DNA of 6,531 nt from Rhodospirillales bacterium (lineage in GTDB: Bacteria > Pseudomonadota > Alphaproteobacteria > UBA9219), in the NCBI GenBank assembly GCA_015654915.1, contig JAATFY010000023.1:1-6531 (forward strand), read 5' to 3'. Made by a program: the position numbers and the translations under genes. Below are positions 1 through 5,655 of the stretch, piece after piece. The notes beneath the pieces were generated by a model. It was not told the origin of the DNA and searched no databases. It saw nothing but the letters and a program-made list of their open reading frames with translations. Position 1 is the first letter of the stretch. Each line of letters begins with the position of its first letter.

Positions 1-2
1 CC

Positions 3-2303
3 GCCGAAAAACTCCGCGCCATGGTCAGCACCACGGCCTCGGTTCTGCGGCGCATTTCCGTGGAAGCGGACCAGCCGGAAGTCGCGGAATCCAAAAATGC
101 CCGTAAATCGGCGCGGCTGGAACTGCCGGTGGCCGAGCTAGTGCCCGGCGACGTAATCTGGCTTTCCGCCGGCGATATGATCCCCGCCGACGTGCGCATT
201 CTGTCAGCCCGCGATTTATTCATCAACCAGTCGGCCCTGACCGGCGAATCCATGCCGGTCGAAAAATTTCCCGTTCTCGCCGATCCTGCCATCAAAAACT
301 TCCTCGATTTCAGCAATATCGCCTTCATGGGCAGCCATGTCATCAGCGGCACGGCCAAGGCCGTGATCGTGTCGACGGGGACGCAGACTTATTTTGGCGC
401 TTTGGCGCGCTCCATCGTCGGCCGCCGCGCCATGACGAGCTTCGAGAAAGGCATCAACCGCTTCACCTGGCTGATGATCAAATTCATGCTGGTGATGGTG
501 CCGCTGGTGTTCGTCATCAACGGCCTGACCAAGCATAACTGGATGGAAGCGTTTATTTTCGCCATGTCGGTCGCTGTCGGGCTGACGCCGGAGATGCTGC
601 CGATGATCGTCACCGTCAATCTCAGCAAGGGCGCGTTGGCGATGTCGCGCAAGAAGGTGATCGTCAAGCGGCTGAACTCGATCCAGAATTTCGGCGCGAT
701 GAATGTTTTGTGCACGGACAAAACCGGCACGTTGACGCAGGACAAGGTCATCATGAAGCGCCATGTCGATTTGCGCGGCGAGGATTCCGACGCGGTGCTG
801 AACTACGCCTTTCTCAACAGCTATTACCAGTCGGGATTGAAAAACCTGCTCGATGTCGCGGTGCTGGAGCATGTCGATGTCCGGCAGGATTTGCATATCG
901 ACGATCAGGCCTACGGCAAGATCGATGAAATCCCGTTCGACTTCGTGCGCCGCCGCATGTCGGTTGTCGTGGCAAAGACGCAGCCACGGCAACATATTTT
1001 AATATGCAAAGGCGCGGTGGAGGAAATCCTCGGCATCTGCACCAAGGGCGAATTGAACGGCGAGCCGTTCGACATGACGCTTGCGCACCGCGACGAGATG
1101 CTGAAACAGGCGCGGGAATTGAACGAAGACGGTTTCCGCATCATCGCCGTCGCCCATAAGGACATGCCGCCGGAACAAACTGTTTACGGCGTAAAGGACG
1201 AATGCGACCTGACGCTGATCGGCTATATCGCCTTCCTCGATCCGCCCAAGGACAGCGCCGCCGCGGCTATTGCGGCGCTGGAAGGCCATGGCGTCAAGGT
1301 CAAAATCCTTACCGGCGATAACGACATCGTGACGCAACGCGTGTGCAAGGAGGTCGGCTTAAAAATCGAAGGCCTTTTGCTCGGCAGCGCCGTCGAATCG
1401 TTCACCGACGAGGAACTGGCGCTTCATGTCGAGCACACCACCGTCTTTGCCAAACTATCGCCGGCGCAGAAGGCCCGCGTTATCGCGGCCTTGCATCGCA
1501 ACGGCCATGTCGTCGGCTTCCTCGGCGACGGCATCAATGACGGGCCTGCGCTCAAGGCCGCCGATGTCGGCATTTCGGTCGATACCGCCGCTGATGTCGC
1601 CAAGGAATCCGCCGATATCATCCTGCTCGAGAAGAGCCTGATGGTACTCGAGGAAGGTGTGCTGGAAGGCCGCAAGGTTTTCGGCAACATCACCAAATAC
1701 ATAAAAATGGGCGCAAGTTCGAGTTTCGGTAATATGTTCAGCGTCGTCGGCGCCAGCGCGTGGCTGCCGTTCCTGCCGATGGCGCCGATCCAGATTCTGA
1801 CCAACAATCTTCTGTACGATTTTTCGCAGACCGCCATTCCGACCGACAATGTCGACGATGAATATCTGACCGCGCCGCGCCGGTGGGATATCGGTCATAT
1901 CGCCAAGTTCATGGTCTGCCTCGGGCCGATCAGCTCGATCTTCGATTATGCGACTTATCTCATTATGTATTACGGCTTCGGCGCGAATACGCCAGCGACC
2001 GCGCCATTATTCCAGACGGCGTGGTTCGTGGAATCTATCCTGACCCAGACGCTTATCATCCATATCATCCGCACGCGGAAAATTCCGTTCCTGCAGAGCC
2101 GCGCAAGCTGGCCGTTGATCATCACCAGCCTTGTGATCTGCGCCATCGGCATCTGGCTGCCCTACTCGCCGTTTGCGCGCAGCCTCGGCTTTGTGAATTT
2201 GCCGTGGTATTATTGGCCGATCGTCAGCGTTATTATTCTCAGCTATTTGACGCTGGCGCATTTCGTGAAGAACTGGTTCATCCGGCGATTTGGGTGGAAC
2301 TAA
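3..2303 (+). CDS. mgtA: P-type Mg2+-importing ATPase (MgtA/MgtB family), 5'-truncated by window edge
   Basis: Inner-membrane type IIIB P-type ATPase that couples ATP hydrolysis to Mg2+ uptake. The frame is open from the first complete codon at position 3 (A-E-K-L-R-A before the first Met at 21), and the family aligns through that Met, so it is internal and about 130 N-terminal residues, including the first membrane pair, lie outside the window. Counting from Met 21, visible motifs are the actuator TGES (74-77), the membrane-4 segment VGLTPEMLPM (about 187-196), the phosphorylation site DKTGT (Asp 233), the nucleotide-domain KGAVEE (about 329), TGDN (about 430) and GDGINDGP (about 501). The NNLLYDFSQTAIPTDNVDDE stretch is typical of Mg2+ transporters. 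Hydrophobic segments near 152-170, 176-198, 567-602, 626-650, 668-684, 695-714 and 728-748 give the usual C-terminal membrane domain. It ends in TAA with a full-length C-terminus. Any Mg2+-sensing leader would lie upstream of the window. mgtA versus mgtB cannot be separated firmly. Confidence 0.93.
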   Translation, partial: AEKLRAMVSTTASVLRRISVEADQPEVAESKNARKSARLELPVAELVPGDVIWLSAGDMIPADVRILSARDLFINQSALTGESMPVEKFPVLADPAIKNFLDFSNIAFMGSHVISGTAKAVIVSTGTQTYFGALARSIVGRRAMTSFEKGINRFTWLMIKFMLVMVPLVFVINGLTKHNWMEAFIFAMSVAVGLTPEMLPMIVTVNLSKGALAMSRKKVIVKRLNSIQNFGAMNVLCTDKTGTLTQDKVIMKRHVDLRGEDSDAVLNYAFLNSYYQSGLKNLLDVAVLEHVDVRQDLHIDDQAYGKIDEIPFDFVRRRMSVVVAKTQPRQHILICKGAVEEILGICTKGELNGEPFDMTLAHRDEMLKQARELNEDGFRIIAVAHKDMPPEQTVYGVKDECDLTLIGYIAFLDPPKDSAAAAIAALEGHGVKVKILTGDNDIVTQRVCKEVGLKIEGLLLGSAVESFTDEELALHVEHTTVFAKLSPAQKARVIAALHRNGHVVGFLGDGINDGPALKAADVGISVDTAADVAKESADIILLEKSLMVLEEGVLEGRKVFGNITKYIKMGASSSFGNMFSVVGASAWLPFLPMAPIQILTNNLLYDFSQTAIPTDNVDDEYLTAPRRWDIGHIAKFMVCLGPISSIFDYATYLIMYYGFGANTPATAPLFQTAWFVESILTQTLIIHIIRTRKIPFLQSRASWPLIITSLVICAIGIWLPYSPFARSLGFVNLPWYYWPIVSVIILSYLTLAHFVKNWFIRRFGWN

Positions 2304-2307
2304 AGCA

Positions 2308-2340
2308 GTTTTCTTGGCGAGTATAACGAGCCTAGAAAAC
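2308..2340 (+). terminator. Possible terminator hairpin after mgtA
   Basis: Four bases after the mgtA stop, GTTTTCTTGGC (2308-2318) can pair with GCCTAGAAAAC (2330-2340) around an 11-nt loop, with one T/T mismatch. A one-base bulge would let GC at 2305-2306 pair with GC at 2341-2342. The downstream run is only a short TTTAT, so this is a weak intrinsic terminator at best. It sits between two convergent genes and could also serve msrA from the other strand. Confidence 0.4.
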
Positions 2341-2346
2341 GCTTTA

Positions 2347-2383
2347 TCCCCGCGCAGGCGGGGATCCAATCAAATATGACAGG
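2347..2383. repeat. GC-rich palindromic dispersed repeat, single-hairpin copy
   Basis: CCCCGC (2348-2353) and GCGGGG (2358-2363) form a perfect 6-bp stem around GCAG. The same 16-bp core recurs at 5478-5493 in this window. An ATGACAGG tag at 2376-2383 also recurs at the end of the second copy (5539-5546), but here the second hairpin is absent. The copy lies in the mgtA/msrA convergent gap and runs over the msrA stop codon. Such REP-like elements are common between genes in alphaproteobacteria; it may also act as a transcription barrier, though there is no T-tract. Confidence 0.65.
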
Positions 2384-2840
2384 CCCCGCCGCCGCGCTTG
2401 GCAAAATATTTCTGGTGATATTCTTCAGCGCGCCAGAACGGCGCGGCGGGCACGATGTTGGTGGCGATGGGTTTTTTGAAACGCCCTGATTGTTGCAACT
2501 TATCCTTGACCGCCTGCGCGGTTTTTTCCTGCTCCGGCGTGATGTAAAAAATGGCGGAGCGGTACTGCTCGCCGACATCCGGCCCCTGCCGATTCACCTG
2601 CGTCGGGTCGTGAAGCGCAAAGAATTTCTCCACCAGAGTTTCATAGGAAATAACCGCCGGATCGAACGTCACCTGCACCGCCTCGGCATGGCCGGTATGG
2701 CCGTTGCACACGTCTTCATAGGTCGGCTGATTCGTCTTTCCGCCGACATAGCCGACTTCCGTGGCGCTGACGCCCGGTAATTCGGCAAACGCGGATTCAA
2801 CGCCCCAGAAACACCCGGCAGCAAAAACAGCTTTTTCCAT
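2370..2840 (-). CDS. msrA: Peptide-methionine (S)-S-oxide reductase MsrA
   Basis: Reduces the S-epimer of methionine sulfoxide, free or in proteins, using thioredoxin; a cytosolic repair enzyme of oxidative stress. The 156-residue protein opens with the signature GCFWG (9-13), whose Cys10 is the catalytic nucleophile. The family core follows: GYVGG (30-34), YEDVCNGHTGHAEAVQV (41-57), the FFALHDPT segment (73-80), QYRSAIFY (92-99), and FWRAEEYHQKY (135-145). Cys154 in the C-terminal GGGACHI is the probable resolving cysteine. Length fits a single-domain MsrA with no MsrB fusion and no signal peptide. The ATG start is firm because a perfect AAGGAG lies 7 nt upstream. It is convergent with mgtA and divergent from the Ppx/GppA-like gene, so probably monocistronic. 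Its last codons overlap a palindromic repeat. Stop codon is TGA. Confidence 0.96.
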   Translation of the reverse strand: MEKAVFAAGCFWGVESAFAELPGVSATEVGYVGGKTNQPTYEDVCNGHTGHAEAVQVTFDPAVISYETLVEKFFALHDPTQVNRQGPDVGEQYRSAIFYITPEQEKTAQAVKDKLQQSGRFKKPIATNIVPAAPFWRAEEYHQKYFAKRGGGACHI

Positions 2841-2847
2841 ATTTGCG

Positions 2848-2853
2848 CTCCTT
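2848..2853 (-). promoter_or_regulatory. Shine-Dalgarno sequence of msrA
   Basis: AAGGAG on the minus strand, 7 nt before the msrA ATG. It is the only strong ribosome binding site seen at a gene start in this window, and it fixes the msrA start. Confidence 0.85.
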
Positions 2854-2862
2854 ATCCACAGG

Positions 2863-2879
2863 TAACATCTTACATGTTA
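2863..2879. promoter_or_regulatory. Small inverted repeat, possible operator over the msrA -10
   Basis: TAACAT (2863-2868) and ATGTTA (2874-2879) are perfect 6-bp arms around CTTAC. The dyad overlaps the proposed -10 box of msrA in the divergent intergenic region, a fitting place for a repressor or redox regulator. I cannot name a regulator for it, and dyads this short occur by chance. Confidence 0.25.
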
Positions 2880-2896
2880 TCCGAGTCGTTTGTTAA
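2867..2896 (-). promoter_or_regulatory. Candidate sigma70-type promoter of msrA
   Basis: On the minus strand TTAACA (2896-2891) and TAAGAT (2872-2867) are separated by 18 bp and lie 26 bp upstream of the msrA ATG. They match the -35 consensus at 5 of 6 and the -10 consensus at 4 of 6. This is pattern matching only. Confidence 0.3.
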
Positions 2897-2983
2897 CCAT
2901 AATTTTTAGTAGAAACATTCCAGACAGCGCGGCAAATTGTCCGTGATTTCGTTTAATCCGCCACCATATTTACGGGCTACATA

Positions 2984-4249
2984 TTGGGCGTTTCAAAGAC
3001 TAAGGAATCCGACCCTCTTCCCGAATATAATTACGTCCGGGACTGGGGATCTTTTCTCAAAGCCAATGTTATCGATCCGGATAAACCATCACGCATTGTC
3101 GCAGCTGTCGATATCGGATCGAACAGCGTTCGCATCGTTATATATGATATCTCCACATCGCCGCCCACATACATAGACGATGCCGGAGACACATGCGGGT
3201 TGGCAAAGGACATGCTGCCGGACGACTCAGAGGCAAAACTGAATCCGGAGAGCATGGATAAAGCCATCGCGACGTTGGAAAAATTTCCGGCGCTTATGAA
3301 AAAACATAACGTCGATACGGTCATCGTTATGGGCACGGCAGCCGTGCGACACGCCAACAATAAGAGATTCGAAAACCGCGTGCGCAAGGCCCTTGAGATT
3401 AAATACCTCAACGCTCTCAGCGAAATGGAGGAAACCATACTGACGGCACTCGCCGTGATTTGGGCCGAACCAAATGCCGACGGTCATTTTTGGGGCACCG
3501 GCGGCGCGAGCACTCATTTCGGCACGATTGTCCTCGGTAGAATTAGAGAACTGGGCGATTTGTTCGTCGGAGCGCTCACTCTGCTCAAGGCCTGCGAAAA
3601 CAATCTTCTGCTGGTCAACCAGATTATCCTTGGCCAGATGGCAGATAAATATCCCTGGTTTCCTAAAAAACCTCCCACCCCAAAAGCCGCGAAGGCGTCC
3701 CCGTCTCATAAAAGAAAAGCGCTCTATCTGATCGGCGGTACTTTTCGCGCCGTCGCAAGGCTGCTGCTGGACCGCAATAAAAACGTTCCGATAAACGCCG
3801 CATTTCCCGACGCCGTTGTTTCCTTTGTGTGGGATGAGAGCCTCAGAAAACAATTGAACGACGTCGCGGGAATGAAGAAAGAAGATTTCGTCAACCTCGC
3901 CGAATTTTCCTACCTGTATGGCCTGAAGGGAAAAGGCTTGGCGGTCGAGGAATTCATAGGAGACAGAAAAAAACTGGAAATGAGTCCCTACGAATTGAGA
4001 AAATGGAGAGAATCCGACGAATACAAAAAATGGACTAATTCAGAATTTTATAAAACATGGAAGGAATCCCATGAATACAAGAAATGGGAGAAAAAAATCT
4101 GGAAGCGAGCCAGGCTTATTCCCATTATGGCGAAGGTCTTGTTGTTTGCCGCCAATTACCTCAATCCGAGTTACCTTAAGGTCTGCCGGCCCGGCATCCG
4201 CGAAGGCGCCATCCTCCACGCAACCATACCCGTTTTGAAACCCGTATAA
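2984..4249 (+). CDS. Divergent Ppx/GppA-family protein with altered catalytic motifs
   Basis: Belongs to the exopolyphosphatase/pppGpp phosphatase family (ASKHA fold), whose members hydrolyse polyphosphate or pppGpp. Supporting motifs are the phosphate-1 loop VDIGSNSVRIVIYD (42-55), VIVMGTAAVRHANN (113-126), LIGGTFRAVARL (249-260) and the C-terminal GIREGAIL. Key positions differ, however. The usual GEEEAR is SEMEET (146-151), and the usual DxGGGSxE is GTGGASTH (171-178), so the acidic residue before the glycines and the Glu after the Ser are missing. Full exopolyphosphatase activity is therefore doubtful; a binding or regulatory role, or a changed substrate, is inference. A Pro/Lys-rich stretch (223-245) and four 9-residue repeats (338-373) are added to the family core. 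TTG at 2984 is the only usual start codon that keeps the phosphate-1 loop: an in-frame stop lies at 2954, and no good Shine-Dalgarno is seen. The gene is visibly more A/T-rich than its neighbours, which may mean transfer or relaxed selection. It converges on rnd with a 10-bp gap. Stop is TAA. Confidence 0.8.
   Translation: MGVSKTKESDPLPEYNYVRDWGSFLKANVIDPDKPSRIVAAVDIGSNSVRIVIYDISTSPPTYIDDAGDTCGLAKDMLPDDSEAKLNPESMDKAIATLEKFPALMKKHNVDTVIVMGTAAVRHANNKRFENRVRKALEIKYLNALSEMEETILTALAVIWAEPNADGHFWGTGGASTHFGTIVLGRIRELGDLFVGALTLLKACENNLLLVNQIILGQMADKYPWFPKKPPTPKAAKASPSHKRKALYLIGGTFRAVARLLLDRNKNVPINAAFPDAVVSFVWDESLRKQLNDVAGMKKEDFVNLAEFSYLYGLKGKGLAVEEFIGDRKKLEMSPYELRKWRESDEYKKWTNSEFYKTWKESHEYKKWEKKIWKRARLIPIMAKVLLFAANYLNPSYLKVCRPGIREGAILHATIPVLKPV
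3995..4102 (+). repeat. Four in-frame 27-bp tandem repeats (9-residue W/K/E repeat)
   Basis: Inside the Ppx/GppA-like gene, four contiguous 27-bp units encode LRKWRESDE, YKKWTNSEF, YKTWKESHE and YKKWEKKIW (units begin at 3995, 4022, 4049 and 4076). Consensus is Y-K-K-W-x-x-S-x-E with the Trp invariant. The DNA copies have diverged but keep phase exactly, so the array is maintained at the protein level. It precedes the C-terminal helix and GIREG motif and looks like a charged, probably helical insertion. Confidence 0.85.
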
Positions 4250-4259
4250 AAACAGGCGT

Positions 4260-5414
4260 CTATATTCCGGATGGCTTTGTCACGACAACTTTTCTCTCTT
4301 TCACACTCAGCGCCAACTCGCCGCGCTTCAGGGCCAAGGCAAGGTTCCCGAACAACTCGCGTCGCCAGCCGTGCAGTGCCGTAACTTTGGCGTCATCATC
4401 GGCGGCAATTTCTTCCAACTCATCGGTCGTAGCGATAAGCTTGGCGGCGACGCCATGTTCCTCGCTGACCTGTTTCAAAAGGACTTTCAGCAAATCCATC
4501 ACGGGCCCCAGACCCGGCGGCAAAAAGCGACGCGCGTCGCCCGGCGGGCATTGATCCAGCGGCAAGGCATTCGCGCGCGCGATAGCCTCCAGAATTTCCT
4601 TACCCTGACGGCTCTCCGAAAAGCCCGTGCTGAGGCCCCGCGTCCGCGCCAACTCATGCCCATTTGCGGGTGCGTGATGCGCGATTTCCATCAGGGCTTC
4701 GTCGCGGACGACGCGGTTGCGCGGCACGTTCAGCCGCTGCGCTTCCAACTCGCGCCACGCGGCTAACTCACGCAACAGGGCGCGAAGGCGCGGCTTATCG
4801 GCACGCCATTTAAAGCGCCGCCAGACCTCCTGCGGATCGATGCGATAGGTTTCGGGATTGGTCAGCACTTCCATTTCTTCCCGCACCCAGTCGATGCGGT
4901 TTGTGGCGATCAACTGGTCGCGCAGCCTGACATAGACCTTGCGCAGATGGCTGACGTCGCCGAGCGCATAGGTAATCTGTTTTTCCGTCAGGGGGCGGCT
5001 CGACCAGTCGGTAAAGCGGCTGGATTTGTCGATCTTGGCATTCGCCAGTTTGTCGGCCAGCGTCTCATAACTTGCCGCCTCGCCGAAGCCGCAGACCATC
5101 CCCGCCACCTGCGTATCGAACATCGGCTGCGGCACTTTTCCCGTCAGGTTGTAAAAAATCTCCACATCCTGCCGCGCGGCGTGGAATACTTTCATGACCT
5201 TTGTGTTAGCCATGAGCTCGAACAGCGGGTCGAGCTTGATGTCCTTCGCCAGCGGATCGACGGCGACGGTTTCCTGCGGCCCGCCAAGCTGGACAAGGCA
5301 TAATTTCGACCAATAGGTCCGTTCGCGCATAAACTCGGTATCGACGGTGACGAAGTCGGTACCGGCATGCGCGGCACAGAAAGCGGCGAGTTGTTCGGTG
5401 GTGGTAAGGAGCAT
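4260..5414 (-). CDS. rnd: Ribonuclease D
   Basis: 3'-to-5' exoribonuclease of the DEDDy class that trims tRNA precursors and other small RNAs in the cytosol. The 384-residue length is normal. Exo I is VDTEFMRERTYW (24-35; Asp25, Glu27), Exo II is FHAARQDVEIF (77-87; Asp83), and Exo III is YALGDVSHL (149-157; Tyr149, Asp153), so all four metal ligands and the Tyr are present. An HRDC domain follows (about 208-288, with LRELAAWRELEAQRLNVPRNRVVRDEAL), then a second, less conserved helical region. The start ATG gives a standard N-terminus before Exo I, but no purine-rich Shine-Dalgarno precedes it; instead a C-rich leader (TCCCTGACCCCT, then GTCCCT) abuts the start. The gene is divergent from aspS and ends in TAG 10 bp from the convergent Ppx/GppA-like gene. 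Adjacency of rnd and aspS agrees with what I recall of other alphaproteobacteria. Confidence 0.96.
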   Translation of the reverse strand: MLLTTTEQLAAFCAAHAGTDFVTVDTEFMRERTYWSKLCLVQLGGPQETVAVDPLAKDIKLDPLFELMANTKVMKVFHAARQDVEIFYNLTGKVPQPMFDTQVAGMVCGFGEAASYETLADKLANAKIDKSSRFTDWSSRPLTEKQITYALGDVSHLRKVYVRLRDQLIATNRIDWVREEMEVLTNPETYRIDPQEVWRRFKWRADKPRLRALLRELAAWRELEAQRLNVPRNRVVRDEALMEIAHHAPANGHELARTRGLSTGFSESRQGKEILEAIARANALPLDQCPPGDARRFLPPGLGPVMDLLKVLLKQVSEEHGVAAKLIATTDELEEIAADDDAKVTALHGWRRELFGNLALALKRGELALSVKERKVVVTKPSGI

Positions 5415-5420
5415 AGGGAC

Positions 5421-5432
5421 AGGGGTCAGGGA
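5421..5432 (-). repeat. C-rich 12-bp motif upstream of rnd (inverted copy of the aspS one)
   Basis: Read on the rnd strand this is TCCCTGACCCCT, ending 6 nt before the rnd ATG. An exact copy lies on the + strand at 5620-5631 upstream of aspS. It takes the place where a Shine-Dalgarno sequence would be expected, yet it is pyrimidine-rich. Confidence 0.6.
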
Positions 5433-5470
5433 TTAGTGGAATTGCGGCAGTATTTCAGTTTCATTACAAA

Positions 5471-5546
5471 CCGTCACCCCCGCGCAGGCGGGGGTCCCAT
5501 TTCTTTTTAAACCAAATAGGATGCCCGCCTTCGCGGGCATGACAGG
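5471..5546. repeat. Two-hairpin palindromic element (REP/BIME-like)
   Basis: Hairpin 1 is CCCCCGC (5477-5483) with GCGGGGG (5488-5494) around GCAG, a 7-bp stem. Hairpin 2 is ATGCCCGC (5521-5528) with GCGGGCAT (5533-5540) around CTTC, an 8-bp stem. Outer GTCA (5473-5476) and TGAC (5540-5543) are inverted, so the whole element is roughly palindromic with a 26-bp A/T-rich middle. It resembles paired REP units seen between genes in many proteobacteria. It lies in the rnd/aspS divergent region, upstream of both genes. The core is shared with the copy at 2348-2363. Confidence 0.75.
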
Positions 5547-5573
5547 ATTTCAACCAAGACACTACCGAAATTG

Positions 5574-5594
5574 TATAAACCTTGCACCTATAAA
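5574..5594 (+). promoter_or_regulatory. AT-rich stretch with two TATAAA boxes, possible aspS promoter
   Basis: TATAAA occurs at 5574-5579 and again at 5589-5594, in the only A/T-rich part of the sequence between the palindromic element and aspS. Either could be a -10 box for aspS, but no convincing -35 stands at the right spacing, so this is a weak suggestion. Confidence 0.2.
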
Positions 5595-5619
5595 GCGCGA
5601 AAGCTAATGTGTTCCGCTT

Positions 5620-5652
5620 TCCCTGACCCCTAGCCCCTGACCTCTGACCCCC
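5620..5652 (+). repeat. C-rich CCTGACC-type repeats in the aspS leader
   Basis: The 33 bases before the aspS ATG consist of imperfect units: TCCCTGACCCCT (5620-5631), then GCCCCTGACC (5633-5642), then TCTGACCCCC (5643-5652). The first unit is an exact inverted copy of the motif upstream of rnd (5421-5432). No Shine-Dalgarno is visible between this block and the start codon, where only ATT intervenes. Confidence 0.65.
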
Positions 5653-5655
5653 ATT

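Noticed and set aside
216..995. Long open frame (259 codons) on the minus strand inside mgtA
   Set aside because: Low-complexity His/Asp/Arg-rich translation typical of an antisense shadow of a GC-rich gene; the + strand frame has every P-type ATPase motif.
1883..2326. Plus-strand open frame of 147 codons overlapping the mgtA 3' end
   Set aside because: Out of frame with the conserved membrane domain and with no recognisable protein features.
2348..2363. Strong intrinsic terminator at the GC-rich palindrome
   Set aside because: No T-run follows on either strand, and the same core recurs upstream of rnd and aspS where a terminator is not expected; repeat is the better call.
2937..3176. Alternative + frame near the Ppx/GppA-like start, considered as a frameshifted N-terminus
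   Set aside because: The phosphate-1 loop is in the 2984 frame and that frame is open from TTG 2984, so no shift is needed.
3995..4102. CRISPR-like array
   Set aside because: Units are contiguous 27-bp in-frame coding repeats without spacers.
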